Source of the DNA: a virus
Virus record (IMG/VR): IMGVR_UViG_3300046683_000089
Coordinates: 1-31,892 of that record
DNA length: 31,892 nt
Reading direction: 5' to 3' (one strand)
Below the pieces are notes generated by a model. The model had not been told where the DNA came from. It made no database searches and saw only the letters and a program-made list of their open reading frames with translations. Position numbers and translations under genes: made by a program. Positions 1-6,636 of this stretch are shown piece after piece; within the stretch, counting starts at the first letter, position 1, and every line of letters starts with the position of its first letter.

Positions 1-127
1 ATCAACGAACAGATCACGAGTTTCGAGACCAGCCGCGCCGGCAAGCACGCGCGGATGACGGCGATGATGACCAAGTCGGCCGACGCCGGCGCGACGCTCG
101 ACCAGGCCGAGACGGACGAATACGACG
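1..127. repeat. 127-bp exact terminal repeat, left copy
   Basis: Bases 1-127 are identical to 31766-31892. The repeat lies inside one open reading frame and keeps its phase, so it reads as the overlap of a circular assembly rather than a biological terminal repeat. A length of exactly 127 matches a k-mer size commonly used by de Bruijn graph assemblers. Confidence 0.95.
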
Positions 128-1338
128 GCTTGACCGCTGAACTCAAAGCCATCGACGCGCATCTCGTACGCCTCAAGGCCCTCGAGGCGACGGCTGTGAT
201 GACGAAGGCGACGCCGATCACGGCGGCGACGCCGGAACAAGCCAGTCTTCAGCGCAGCGGCGTGCCGATCATCTCGGTCAAGGCCAACGTCGCGCCGGGC
301 ACCGCGTTCATCCGCTACTGCCAGGCGCTCGCGGTCTCGCGCGGGTCGACGATGCAGGCCGTCGAGTATGCGAAACGCTGGACCGATTCGACGCCGGAAG
401 TCGAACTCGTCCTCAAGGCCGCCGTCGCGGCCGGGACGACGACTGATGCGAGTTGGGCCGGTCCACTCGCCCCGATGAAACCGCTGACCGACGAGTTCCT
501 CGCGCTGCTGCGCCCCGCGACGATTCTCGGCAAGGTGCCCGGGTTCGTACGCGTGCCGTTCAACGTGTCGGTCGCCAGTCAGACCGGCGGCGGCACGTAT
601 CAGTGGGTCGGCCAGGGCGCGCCCAAGCCGGTGGGCAAACTGGCGTTCGCGACCATCACGCTCGGGGTCACCAAGTGCGCCGGGATCATCGTGATCACCG
701 AGGAGCTCGCGCGCACCTCGACGCCGTCGGCCGAGGAGGTCATCCGGCGCGACATGGTGGCCGGGATCGCCGCCTACCTCGATCAGCAATTCATCGACCC
801 GGCGGTGGCCGCGGTCGCGGGCGTCGCGCCCGGCTCGGTGACCAACGGCGTCACCCCCATTACCACGGCTGGCGCCACGCCGGCCAACGCGCGGACCGAC
901 GTCGCGGCGATGGCGAACGCCATGACCGCGCTGAATATCTCGACGGCCGGCGCCGTGCTCGTGCTGTCGGAGACCAACGCGCTCGCGTTCACCAACGCGC
1001 TGAACCCGCTCGGCCAGCCGTTGTTCCCGGCGATGTCGCAGCAGGGCGGGACCATCATGGGCTACCAGGCGATCACCTCGCAGGTCGCCGGCACAACGGT
1101 CGCGTTGATTCAGCCCAACCAGGTGCTCTATGCCGATGACGGCGGGGTGACGATCGACGTCAGCCGTGAAGCGTCGGTGCAGATGGATACGGCGCTCGAC
1201 AACCCGCCGATCGCGACGACGGTGTTGACCTCGCTCTGGCAGAACAACCTCGTCGGGCTCCGCGCGGAACGCTTTATCAATTGGAAAAAAGCGCGCACGG
1301 GGTGCGTCCAGTACACCGTCGCGACCTACTCGGCGTAG
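1..1338 (+). CDS. Major capsid part of a prohead protease-capsid fusion (C-terminal portion, cut by window start)
   Basis: This is the HK97-fold major capsid region, open from base 1 without a start codon because the gene begins at 31208 at the other end of the circle. Bases 1-127 repeat 31766-31892 in the same frame, giving one 631-residue protein (186 codons before the junction, 445 after). The first ~70 residues here are charged and helical, like the delta/scaffold domain of HK97-type capsid proteins; the rest has the composition and Ala/Gly/Thr-rich C-terminal core of the family, with tail-proximal hydrophobic strands. An internal ATG at 31751 could give a separate capsid chain, but its ribosome site is weak. 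A start at base 55 is only an internal Met of the delta region. Capsid assignment rests on fusion to a clear protease and on the neighbouring portal. Confidence 0.88.
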   Translation: MNEQITSFETSRAGKHARMTAMMTKSADAGATLDQAETDEYDGLTAELKAIDAHLVRLKALEATAVMTKATPITAATPEQASLQRSGVPIISVKANVAPGTAFIRYCQALAVSRGSTMQAVEYAKRWTDSTPEVELVLKAAVAAGTTTDASWAGPLAPMKPLTDEFLALLRPATILGKVPGFVRVPFNVSVASQTGGGTYQWVGQGAPKPVGKLAFATITLGVTKCAGIIVITEELARTSTPSAEEVIRRDMVAGIAAYLDQQFIDPAVAAVAGVAPGSVTNGVTPITTAGATPANARTDVAAMANAMTALNISTAGAVLVLSETNALAFTNALNPLGQPLFPAMSQQGGTIMGYQAITSQVAGTTVALIQPNQVLYADDGGVTIDVSREASVQMDTALDNPPIATTVLTSLWQNNLVGLRAERFINWKKARTGCVQYTVATYSA

Positions 1339-1340
1339 GC

Positions 1341-1529
1341 ATGGCTGACGCCCGTATTCCGATGATCGTCCAGCGTGACGGGTACTGGGACGGCCAGTAC
1401 CCGCACGCCGGCGACACCATTCTCGTCGACCCCGACCACGTCGAGGTGCTCACGGTCGCGAAGTTCGCGTTCGTCGTGACGACGGCCCCCGTCGAACGGG
1501 TCGCGAAAGGATCCAAACATGGCCGGTGA
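1341..1529 (+). CDS. Small head-module protein, unknown function (62 aa)
   Basis: The start ATG (1341) comes two bases after the capsid stop, giving MADARIPMIVQRDGYWDGQY. The in-frame reading extends upstream into the capsid gene, but a start there would overlap it needlessly. It is a soluble small protein with no clear motif, ending KGSKHGR, and its stop overlaps the start of the next gene by 11 bases. The position between capsid and portal suggests a small head accessory protein; that is inference from location. Confidence 0.65.
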   Translation: MADARIPMIVQRDGYWDGQYPHAGDTILVDPDHVEVLTVAKFAFVVTTAPVERVAKGSKHGR

Positions 1530-1980
1530 CGCTCGCAACAAGACCGGTGACGCGCGCGCGGCCGGTGAGTCGATCGATATGACGGTGCGCACGTATCACA
1601 CCGAGAACGACCAGGCGCACGCGGAAGGCGAGACGTACGCGGTGACGGACCGCGCCTTGGCCGAAACGCTGCGCGCGATCGGGTTCGTGTCGATCGAGGG
1701 CTGGACGGACACCGGCGGCGGGGGCGCCGCGCCCGTCCTCACGACGCTGACCCCGGCGACCGGCGTTGTCGGTACGGCGGTCACGGTGCAAGTCGCGGGG
1801 ACCGGGTTCGTTGACGGCGATGCCGTCACCTGGAACGGCGCGGCCGTCCCGACCACGTTCGTGTCGGCGACCGAACTCTCGGCGGCGGTCGACGCCGCCG
1901 CCGTCGCGGTCCCGGGCGATGTGCCCGTGACGGTCGGCGCGAGCAACGCGCTGACGTTCGCGGTGACCGCGGCCCGGTAA
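1519..1980 (+). CDS. Head accessory protein with C-terminal IPT/TIG Ig-like domain
   Basis: A 153-residue protein. Residues ~20-62 (HTENDQAHAEGETYAVTDRA then LAETLRAIGF) look like the small phage head proteins in which an 'EGDTYE-vdd-LAEaLiaaGF' pattern recurs. After a Gly-rich hinge, residues ~74-150 form an IPT/TIG immunoglobulin-like domain: LTPATGVVGTAVTVQ, AGTGFVDGDAVTWNG, then FVSATELSAAV. Such Ig-like folds often decorate capsids or tails and can bind weakly to cell-surface carbohydrate. The stop TAA shares its last base with the portal start, indicating translational coupling. A capsid decoration role is inferred. Confidence 0.7.
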   Translation: MAGDARNKTGDARAAGESIDMTVRTYHTENDQAHAEGETYAVTDRALAETLRAIGFVSIEGWTDTGGGGAAPVLTTLTPATGVVGTAVTVQVAGTGFVDGDAVTWNGAAVPTTFVSATELSAAVDAAAVAVPGDVPVTVGASNALTFAVTAAR

Positions 1981-3410
1981 TGGCGAGTATCCGGCTGCGC
2001 TTGTTCGGCCGCGGGCTCGAGCTGACGGCGAAGGCGTTGACGGCGCCGTACAGTCCCGGCGCAGTCACCGGCGGCGGCTGGTATCCGCTCGTCGTCCGCG
2101 AACCGTACGCCGGGGCGTGGCAGGTCAACGTCGAAGGCCGCCGCGATCAGGTCCTGCAGTACGCGCCCGTGTTCGCGTGCGTCACGCTCATTGCCCAGGA
2201 CATCGGCAAACTCACGCTGCGCCTGGTCGAGGAGAACGACGACGACATGTGGGAGGAGACGAGCTCGCCCGCGTTCTCGCCGGTGCTGCGCAAACCGAAC
2301 CGTTACCAGACCACGACCAAATTCGTCGAGCAGTGGATCACGTCGAAACTAATGTGGGGCAACGCCTACATCCTGAAAGAGCGCGATGCGCGCGGCGTCG
2401 TGGTCGCGCTCTACGTGCTCGACCCGTTGCGCGTCACGCCGCTGGTCGCGCCCGATGGCGGCGTGTACTACCAACTGCAGCACGACAACCTGTCGGGCAG
2501 CCTGGCGCTCGCGCGCGAGCCCGCGGACCAGTTCATCCTGCCGGCGAGCGAGATCATCCACGACCGGATGGTGTGCTTGTTTCATCCGCTCGTGGGCATG
2601 TCGCCGATTTATGCGTGCGCGACCGCGGCGCTGCAAGGGCTCGCGATCCAGGCGACCTCGAGCGCGTTCTTTACCAATGGCAGTCGCCCGAGCGGGTTGA
2701 TCACGGCGCCGGCGGGGATGACCCCCGACCAGCTCGCCCAGGCCAAGACCGATTGGGAGACGTTCAACGGGCCCGGCAACGCCGGCCGCGTCGCCGTCAT
2801 CACGGCCGACATCAAGTACACGCAGCTCTCGATGAACGCGGTGGACGCGCAACTGATCCAGCAACTGGGCTGGACCGCCGGCACGATCTGCAGCGTGTTT
2901 CACGTGCCGTCGTTCCTGATTGGTGTCGGCGAGTTGCCGCGCGGCGTGTCGCTCGAGTCGCTGTGGCAGATGTATCACTCGCTCTGTCTGCAGTCGTTGA
3001 TCACGAACTTCGAGAACGCGCTCGACGAGGGCCTCGGCCTGACGCCCGCGACCAGCAGCACGCAGTACGGCACCGAGCTCGACATCGACGATTTGATTTG
3101 GATGGACACGGCGACCAAGACCAAGGCCGCGGCGGATGCGATCGGCGCCGGGGCCATGTCGCCCGACGAAGCGCGCGAGCGGTACTACGGTCTCGGGCCC
3201 GTCGAGGGCGGCGACACGCCGTACATGCAGCAGCAGATGTTCTCGCTCAAGGCGCTCGCGCAGCGCGATGCGAGTGATCCGTTTAGCAAACCGGCACCGG
3301 CGCCGATGGCCGCGCCGCCGTCCACGCCGGCGGCGGACCAGGTGCCGAAGGATCAGGTCGCCGCCAACGTGCGGCATCTGCTCACCAAGGCGCTGGACGT
3401 GGCCGCATGA
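1980..3410 (+). CDS. Portal protein (HK97-like phage portal family)
   Basis: A 476-residue portal subunit, within the usual length range (~400-500). It would form the dodecameric ring at the capsid vertex through which DNA is packaged and ejected. Family features seen: VNVEGRRDQVLQYAPVFACV near residue 45 (the 'v.pvfaCv.lia..ia.lp' region), SKLMWGNAYILKERD (the 'l..GNay' motif), SGLITAPAGMTPDQLAQAK, and FHVPSFLIGVGELP in the 'f.VPp.llG' region. The C-terminus is Pro/Ala-rich. The portal follows the capsid instead of preceding it, so the head genes are permuted compared with the common order terminase-portal-protease-capsid. Confidence 0.93.
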   Translation: MASIRLRLFGRGLELTAKALTAPYSPGAVTGGGWYPLVVREPYAGAWQVNVEGRRDQVLQYAPVFACVTLIAQDIGKLTLRLVEENDDDMWEETSSPAFSPVLRKPNRYQTTTKFVEQWITSKLMWGNAYILKERDARGVVVALYVLDPLRVTPLVAPDGGVYYQLQHDNLSGSLALAREPADQFILPASEIIHDRMVCLFHPLVGMSPIYACATAALQGLAIQATSSAFFTNGSRPSGLITAPAGMTPDQLAQAKTDWETFNGPGNAGRVAVITADIKYTQLSMNAVDAQLIQQLGWTAGTICSVFHVPSFLIGVGELPRGVSLESLWQMYHSLCLQSLITNFENALDEGLGLTPATSSTQYGTELDIDDLIWMDTATKTKAAADAIGAGAMSPDEARERYYGLGPVEGGDTPYMQQQMFSLKALAQRDASDPFSKPAPAPMAAPPSTPAADQVPKDQVAANVRHLLTKALDVAA

Positions 3411-3907
3411 CCCAGGACGAGATCGCGGCCATCGTCGAGGGGATCGCCCCCGTCGTACGCGACTACGTGCAGCGCGCGCTCGGCGAGGTCGCCACACATG
3501 TGCAGGTGCTCGACGTCCAGCTCGCGGGCCTCGTCACCGCCACGACCGAGATCGGCCTGATGCGCGAACGTCTCGCCGTGGTCGAGACGCGCCCGCCAAC
3601 GCCGGGACCGGCCGGCCAGGATGGCGCGCCGGGACCCGCGGGCGCGGATGGCACGCCCGGCCTCGAGTGGTGCGGCGTCTACGTCGACAGCCAACCGTAC
3701 GCGCGCGGCCAGCTCGTGACCTGGGGCGGGTCGACGTGGCATTGCAACGAGCCGACGACCACGAAACCCGGCGAGGGCTCGAAAGCGTGGTCGCTGATGG
3801 TCAAACGTGGGCGCGACGGCAAGGACGGCAAGGACGGCGGGCCCGGCCCCATCGGCCCGGCCGGCAAGGACTGGCAACAGGTCTACGACGACACGAGGCG
3901 GCGGTGA
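3407..3907 (+). CDS. Collagen-like protein with carbohydrate-binding-type module
   Basis: A 166-residue protein whose start overlaps the portal stop (ATGA). Residues ~1-60 are a helical coiled-coil-like segment. Residues ~65-87 contain Gly-X-Y triplets (GPAGQDGAPGPAGADG). Residues ~88-130 resemble a CBM5/12 chitin-binding-type module (WCGVYVDSQPYARGQLVTW then GGSTWHCN), with the usual aromatic spacing. A second Gly-X-Y run (GRDGKDGKDGGPGPIGPAGK) follows. Collagen-like stalks with tip modules are typical of phage fibres. Placement directly after the portal, far from the tail-fibre genes, suggests a head fibre or neck appendage (inference). Confidence 0.75.
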   Translation: MTQDEIAAIVEGIAPVVRDYVQRALGEVATHVQVLDVQLAGLVTATTEIGLMRERLAVVETRPPTPGPAGQDGAPGPAGADGTPGLEWCGVYVDSQPYARGQLVTWGGSTWHCNEPTTTKPGEGSKAWSLMVKRGRDGKDGKDGGPGPIGPAGKDWQQVYDDTRRR

Positions 3908-4236
3908 GCACGTTCGTCACCCTCGACCAGGTCAAGGCGCGGTTACGCATCACGTCGACCGCCGATGACGTCGACGTGCAGGCGATGGCCGACCAGGCCG
4001 AGGCGCACATCGTCGGCTGGTGCAGTACGACGCCGCGATCCAAGGCCGTCGTCGAGACGTGGACCGACGCGACGACGGTGCCGCTCGTCGTCATCGCCGC
4101 CATTCTGGTGCAGACCGGCGAGCTGTATCGGTTCCGCGGCGATGAAGTGGACGGGCCGCCGCGCGAGGCCGGCGAGGAACTCGGCGTCCAGGTCCGCGAA
4201 CTGTTGCGCGCGTATCACGACCCGGGGATCGGATGA
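3904..4236 (+). CDS. Head-tail connector protein (gp6-like adaptor)
   Basis: A 110-residue protein from GTG at 3904, overlapping the previous stop by four bases. It begins STFVTLDQVKARLRI, the 'Lee.K.hLRi...ddd' opening of the gp6-like/Ad1 head-tail connector family. Helical segments follow, with AILVQTGELYRFRGD near the C-terminus (the 'aalllva.lyenRe' helix). It would bind under the portal and extend the DNA channel. It sits in the expected order before the head-closure gene. Confidence 0.8.
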   Translation: MSTFVTLDQVKARLRITSTADDVDVQAMADQAEAHIVGWCSTTPRSKAVVETWTDATTVPLVVIAAILVQTGELYRFRGDEVDGPPREAGEELGVQVRELLRAYHDPGIG

Positions 4237-4586
4237 GCCCGACCGTCACGTCCTACATCTCGAGCGGCCAGCGGCTGCACCAGGGCCTGTTCCAGCGGCC
4301 CGGGCCGCCCGTGCCCGACGGGACCGGCTGGGTCGAGTCGTGGATCGATCTGCCGCCGCCCGCGTTCGCGCGCATCACCCCGGCGTCGCAAGCCTCGCTC
4401 GAGCAGATCACCGCCGGCACCGTACTGTCGATGGCGACGCACATCGTGACCGTGCCGTACCGCGAGGGCCTGTCGACCAAGGCGCGCTTTCTCTACGACG
4501 GGCGCAGTCTGTCGGTCCTCGGCATCTTCGACTACGAAGAGCGGCACGTGCAATTGCACCTCGTGTGTGCGGAGGTGGTCGAGTGA
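4233..4586 (+). CDS. Head-tail joining / head closure protein
   Basis: A 117-residue protein, ATGA-coupled to the connector. The C-terminal half carries the family signature: SMATHIVTVPYREGLSTKAR, FLYDGRSLSVLGIFDYEE, then RHVQLHLVCAEV, matching the pattern 'H.v.iry...l....rv.y.gr.y.I..v.d...r...l.l.c.ev' of Phage_H_T_join/SPP1 gp16-type stoppers. It would cap the connector and hold DNA in the packaged head before the tail joins. Confidence 0.85.
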   Translation: MSPTVTSYISSGQRLHQGLFQRPGPPVPDGTGWVESWIDLPPPAFARITPASQASLEQITAGTVLSMATHIVTVPYREGLSTKARFLYDGRSLSVLGIFDYEERHVQLHLVCAEVVE

Positions 4587-5017
4587 GCGGGCCGGGCGGG
4601 CAGACGGTGTGGTTCAAGTGGGACGGGATCACCGAACTCGTCGACCAGTTCGCGACGCTCGCGCGCGATCTCACCACGGACGCGGCGCCCGAGGTCGAGG
4701 CCGCGGCACAAGCGGCCAAGAGCGCGATCTACGCCGGGTATCCGTCGCGCACGGGCGATCTCAAGAACCACCTGGCGGTCGTGATGCACACGGACGCCAC
4801 GCGCACCGAGGCGGTCGTGATCAATACCTCGCCGCACGCCGCCGTCTTCGAGCGCGGCAGCCAGGCGCGCCATATCGCGATCGGTGCGAACCGCGGGTCG
4901 ATGCCGGCCAATCCGTTGTTCTCCGCGACGATGATCCGCTGGCGCCGCGGCCTGTATACCGGGCCGATCCCGCGCGTGCTCGAGCAGATGGGCCTGACGG
5001 TCAATGGCACTGCTTAA
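4583..5017 (+). CDS. HK97 gp10-like tail completion protein
   Basis: A 144-residue protein from GTG 4583, overlapping the previous stop. The N-terminus GITELVDQFATLARDL followed by a helix, then YPSRTGDLKNHLAVVM and a C-terminal ARHIAIGANRGSMPANPLF segment, match the HK97-gp10/minor tail protein pattern (helix, 'yP..tG.L..s', 'g...hPA.Pf'). It sits in the usual slot between head closure and tail terminator. The role in neck or tail-tip completion is taken from the family. Confidence 0.78.
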   Translation: MSGPGGQTVWFKWDGITELVDQFATLARDLTTDAAPEVEAAAQAAKSAIYAGYPSRTGDLKNHLAVVMHTDATRTEAVVINTSPHAAVFERGSQARHIAIGANRGSMPANPLFSATMIRWRRGLYTGPIPRVLEQMGLTVNGTA

Positions 5018-5441
5018 CGTCGCCACCGTCACGATCGCGGTCCTGCAGGTGCTCCAGGCGGACGCGCCGTTACGCCTGCTGATGCCCGACGGCGTGTTTT
5101 TCGCCGAGGCGCGACCGGGCTCGACGCGGTTCGTGATCGTGTCGCTCGTGTCCTCGGTCGAGGCGCCGATGTTCGGCGGGCCCGCCTACAAGGACACGGT
5201 CTATCTGGTCGAAGCGCGCGCGCTCACCACGGCGGCGTCGAGCACCGACGTCGAGAACGCCTTCGCGCGCATCACGACGTTGCTGACCGATGCCCAACTG
5301 ACGATCACGGACTACGGCGCGATGCTCACGCAATTCGAGGAAGAACTCGAGACGGTCGAAGTCGACGACATCGATCCGTCGATTCGCTGGAACCGCTGCG
5401 GCGGCCATTTGCACGTGATGGTCGCCCCGCTCGTCGGCTAA
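5004..5441 (+). CDS. Tail terminator / minor tail protein
   Basis: A 145-residue protein overlapping the previous gene by 14 bases. Short helices at the N-terminus (LLNVATVTIAVLQVLQADAP) precede VFFAEARPGSTRFVIVSLV and a C-terminal strand pair; this matches DUF3168/gpU-like tail-terminator proteins that stop tube polymerisation and join the head. ENAFARITTLLTDAQL matches the central helix. Position immediately before the tail tube gene supports this. Divergence is substantial, so the call leans on order. Confidence 0.7.
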   Translation: MALLNVATVTIAVLQVLQADAPLRLLMPDGVFFAEARPGSTRFVIVSLVSSVEAPMFGGPAYKDTVYLVEARALTTAASSTDVENAFARITTLLTDAQLTITDYGAMLTQFEEELETVEVDDIDPSIRWNRCGGHLHVMVAPLVG

Positions 5442-5464
5442 CCCACGGCATTCGAGGGACACGT

Positions 5465-5875
5465 ATGGCAGCCATCGATCGTATTCACGGCAAAAGCGGG
5501 AAGATCATGATGGACCCGACCGGGGGCGTGACCACGGTCCTGGTCGCCTCCCTCGACAAGTGGGATCTGGACATGGCGAAAGACCAGGTCAAAGTCACCT
5601 GTTTTGGGGACACGAACCAGGTCTACGTGGTCGGGTTGCCGGACCTGAAGGGCACGTTCGGCGGCATGTACGATCCGGTCGATGGGCTGGTGATCTTCCA
5701 GGTGATTTTCGGCACGGTCGCGCCGACCCTGGAGTTGTACCCGACCAGCCTCGGCGTGACGCCGCCGAAGTTCGCCGGGAAGGGCCTGCTCGACGGCAAG
5801 ATCTCGTGCCCCGCCAATGGCGCGGTGTCCATCAGCGGCGCGTTCGTGGCCTCGGGCCCGTGGACGCATCCGTAA
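5465..5875 (+). CDS. Major tail tube protein
   Basis: A 136-residue protein with start ATG 5465, preceded by GAGGGACACGT, which supplies a ribosome site. The sequence is beta-rich: GKIMMDPTGG, VASLDKWDLDMAKDQVKVTC (a 'W.ld...d..dvT.fgd' motif common in small siphovirus tube proteins), GMYDPVDGLVIFQ, then a strand-rich end with SISGAFVASGPW. Size and order (after terminator, before chaperone and tape measure) fit the tube subunit. Confidence 0.82.
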   Translation: MAAIDRIHGKSGKIMMDPTGGVTTVLVASLDKWDLDMAKDQVKVTCFGDTNQVYVVGLPDLKGTFGGMYDPVDGLVIFQVIFGTVAPTLELYPTSLGVTPPKFAGKGLLDGKISCPANGAVSISGAFVASGPWTHP

Positions 5876-5884
5876 AGGCGCATC

Positions 5885-6157
5885 GTGCTGTCGGGCGACA
5901 TCGGATCGATCAAGTGGGGGCACTACACCGCCGCGGCGATTCACGGCTATACGGTCGCCCCCACCGATAAGACGCTGCGAGTGTGGACGCTGACGGCCAC
6001 CGTCGTCCTGGCCGACGCGTTCAAGATGGCGCAGACGCCGCTCGTCTTCACGGCCAAACATCCGAAAGGCGAGTGGCGGTGGCCCATCACAACCTTGGCG
6101 CGCGACGAGCACCGCCTCACGGCGACGCTCGGGCCGCCGCAATCGGTGGTGCATTAA
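5885..6157 (+). CDS. Tail-module protein of unknown function (90 aa)
   Basis: This small protein starts at GTG 5885, nine bases after the tube stop; GGCGCATC offers only a weak ribosome site. Predicted beta-rich: VWTLTATVVLADAFKMAQTP and FTAKHPKGEWRWPITTL. No family recognised. Its stop is followed directly by the start of the chaperone gene, so it belongs to the tail operon and may be a tube-associated protein. Confidence 0.6.
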   Translation: MLSGDIGSIKWGHYTAAAIHGYTVAPTDKTLRVWTLTATVVLADAFKMAQTPLVFTAKHPKGEWRWPITTLARDEHRLTATLGPPQSVVH

Positions 6158-6529
6158 ATGGGTCGCTGTCGTGTGGTCGTTCCCGAACTCGTGCGGTTGC
6201 CGCTGTCGGGCGGCGATTACCTGGACGTCACGAAGGAACTGAACGCGGGCGAGTGGTATGACATGTTGCTCGCCCAAAGCGAACGGAAACCGTTTGCTAA
6301 GCCCCTCGCCTATCTCGTCGCCTGGTCGCTGACGGGCATCGCCGACGCGCCGATCCCGTACGACCTCGAGATGCCCGAGGAGGTCCGGCGGTCGACCATC
6401 CGATCGCTCGACACCGCGACGATCCGCGAGATCATCGCGGCCCTCGATCGCCACGAGGCCAGCGCCAACGCGGCCCTCGAGGCAAAAAAAAAGACGAGCC
6501 GTTCAGAACTCGCGTCCTCTCAACCATGA
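6158..6529 (+). CDS. Tail assembly chaperone, short (gpG-like) product
   Basis: A 123-residue product read without frameshift. The N-terminal part holds beta strands (VVVPELVRLPLSGGDYLDVT), the middle contains a charged helical region, and the end has a Lys-rich stretch encoded by nine A bases (6484-6492). It sits directly upstream of the tape measure gene, where lambda G/GT-type chaperones lie. This product and its frameshifted extension would coat the tape measure protein during tail assembly. Confidence 0.82.
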   Translation: MGRCRVVVPELVRLPLSGGDYLDVTKELNAGEWYDMLLAQSERKPFAKPLAYLVAWSLTGIADAPIPYDLEMPEEVRRSTIRSLDTATIREIIAALDRHEASANAALEAKKKTSRSELASSQP

Positions 6530-6636
6530 ACATCTGTCGCGCGATGGGCGGGTGGCGGTACGAGTGGGTCGACGCGCTGCCGCGCGCCGTCTATGACGTG
6601 CTCGTCGATCACCTGAACGCGAGCCAGGCCGACTAA
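6158..6636 (+). CDS. Tail assembly chaperone, -1 frameshift (gpGT-like) product
   Basis: A -1 slip on A AAA AAG (6487-6493) joins residues 1-112 to a 47-residue extension: DEPFRTRVLSTMNICRAMGG, then WRYEWVDALPRAVYDVLVDH, ending LNASQAD at 6636. The extension reads as a typical T-domain: 'EPF.tRv' right after the slip and 'Gw...evdaLP..vyd.L..hl' at the end. The same stretch can also start on its own at ATG 6526, which overlaps the upstream TGA. The open extension in phase and the exact heptamer make frameshifting the better reading. Confidence 0.75.
6479..6516 (+). promoter_or_regulatory. Programmed -1 ribosomal frameshift signal
   Basis: The slippery heptamer A AAA AAG (6487-6493) lies in the zero frame as AAA AAG, identical to the efficient E. 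coli dnaX signal. An internal Shine-Dalgarno-like GAGG sits at 6479-6482, just upstream. A possible 6-bp stem with a 2-base bulge (6493-6498 with 6509-6516) lies downstream but abuts the slip site, so its help is doubtful. Confidence 0.75.
6526..6636 (+). CDS. gpT-like chaperone C-terminal reading, possible independent 36-aa ORF
   Basis: ATG 6526 overlaps the TGA of the upstream ORF (ATGA), and the stop TAA overlaps the tape measure start. The 36 residues (MNICRAMGGWRYEWVDALPR...) are the conserved end of phage tail chaperones. It is most likely made as a frameshift extension, but coupled re-initiation is also possible. Confidence 0.5.
   Translation: MNICRAMGGWRYEWVDALPRAVYDVLVDHLNASQAD

Noticed and set aside
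1-127. Biological direct terminal repeats of a linear genome
   Set aside because: The repeat lies mid-gene in phase and is exactly 127 bases, so assembly overlap of a circle is simpler; reads would be needed to exclude the alternative.
3136-3900. N-terminal extension of the head-tail connector reading back into the portal gene
   Set aside because: Arg/Pro-rich shadow; GTG at 3904 overlapping the upstream stop gives the family-typical N-terminus.
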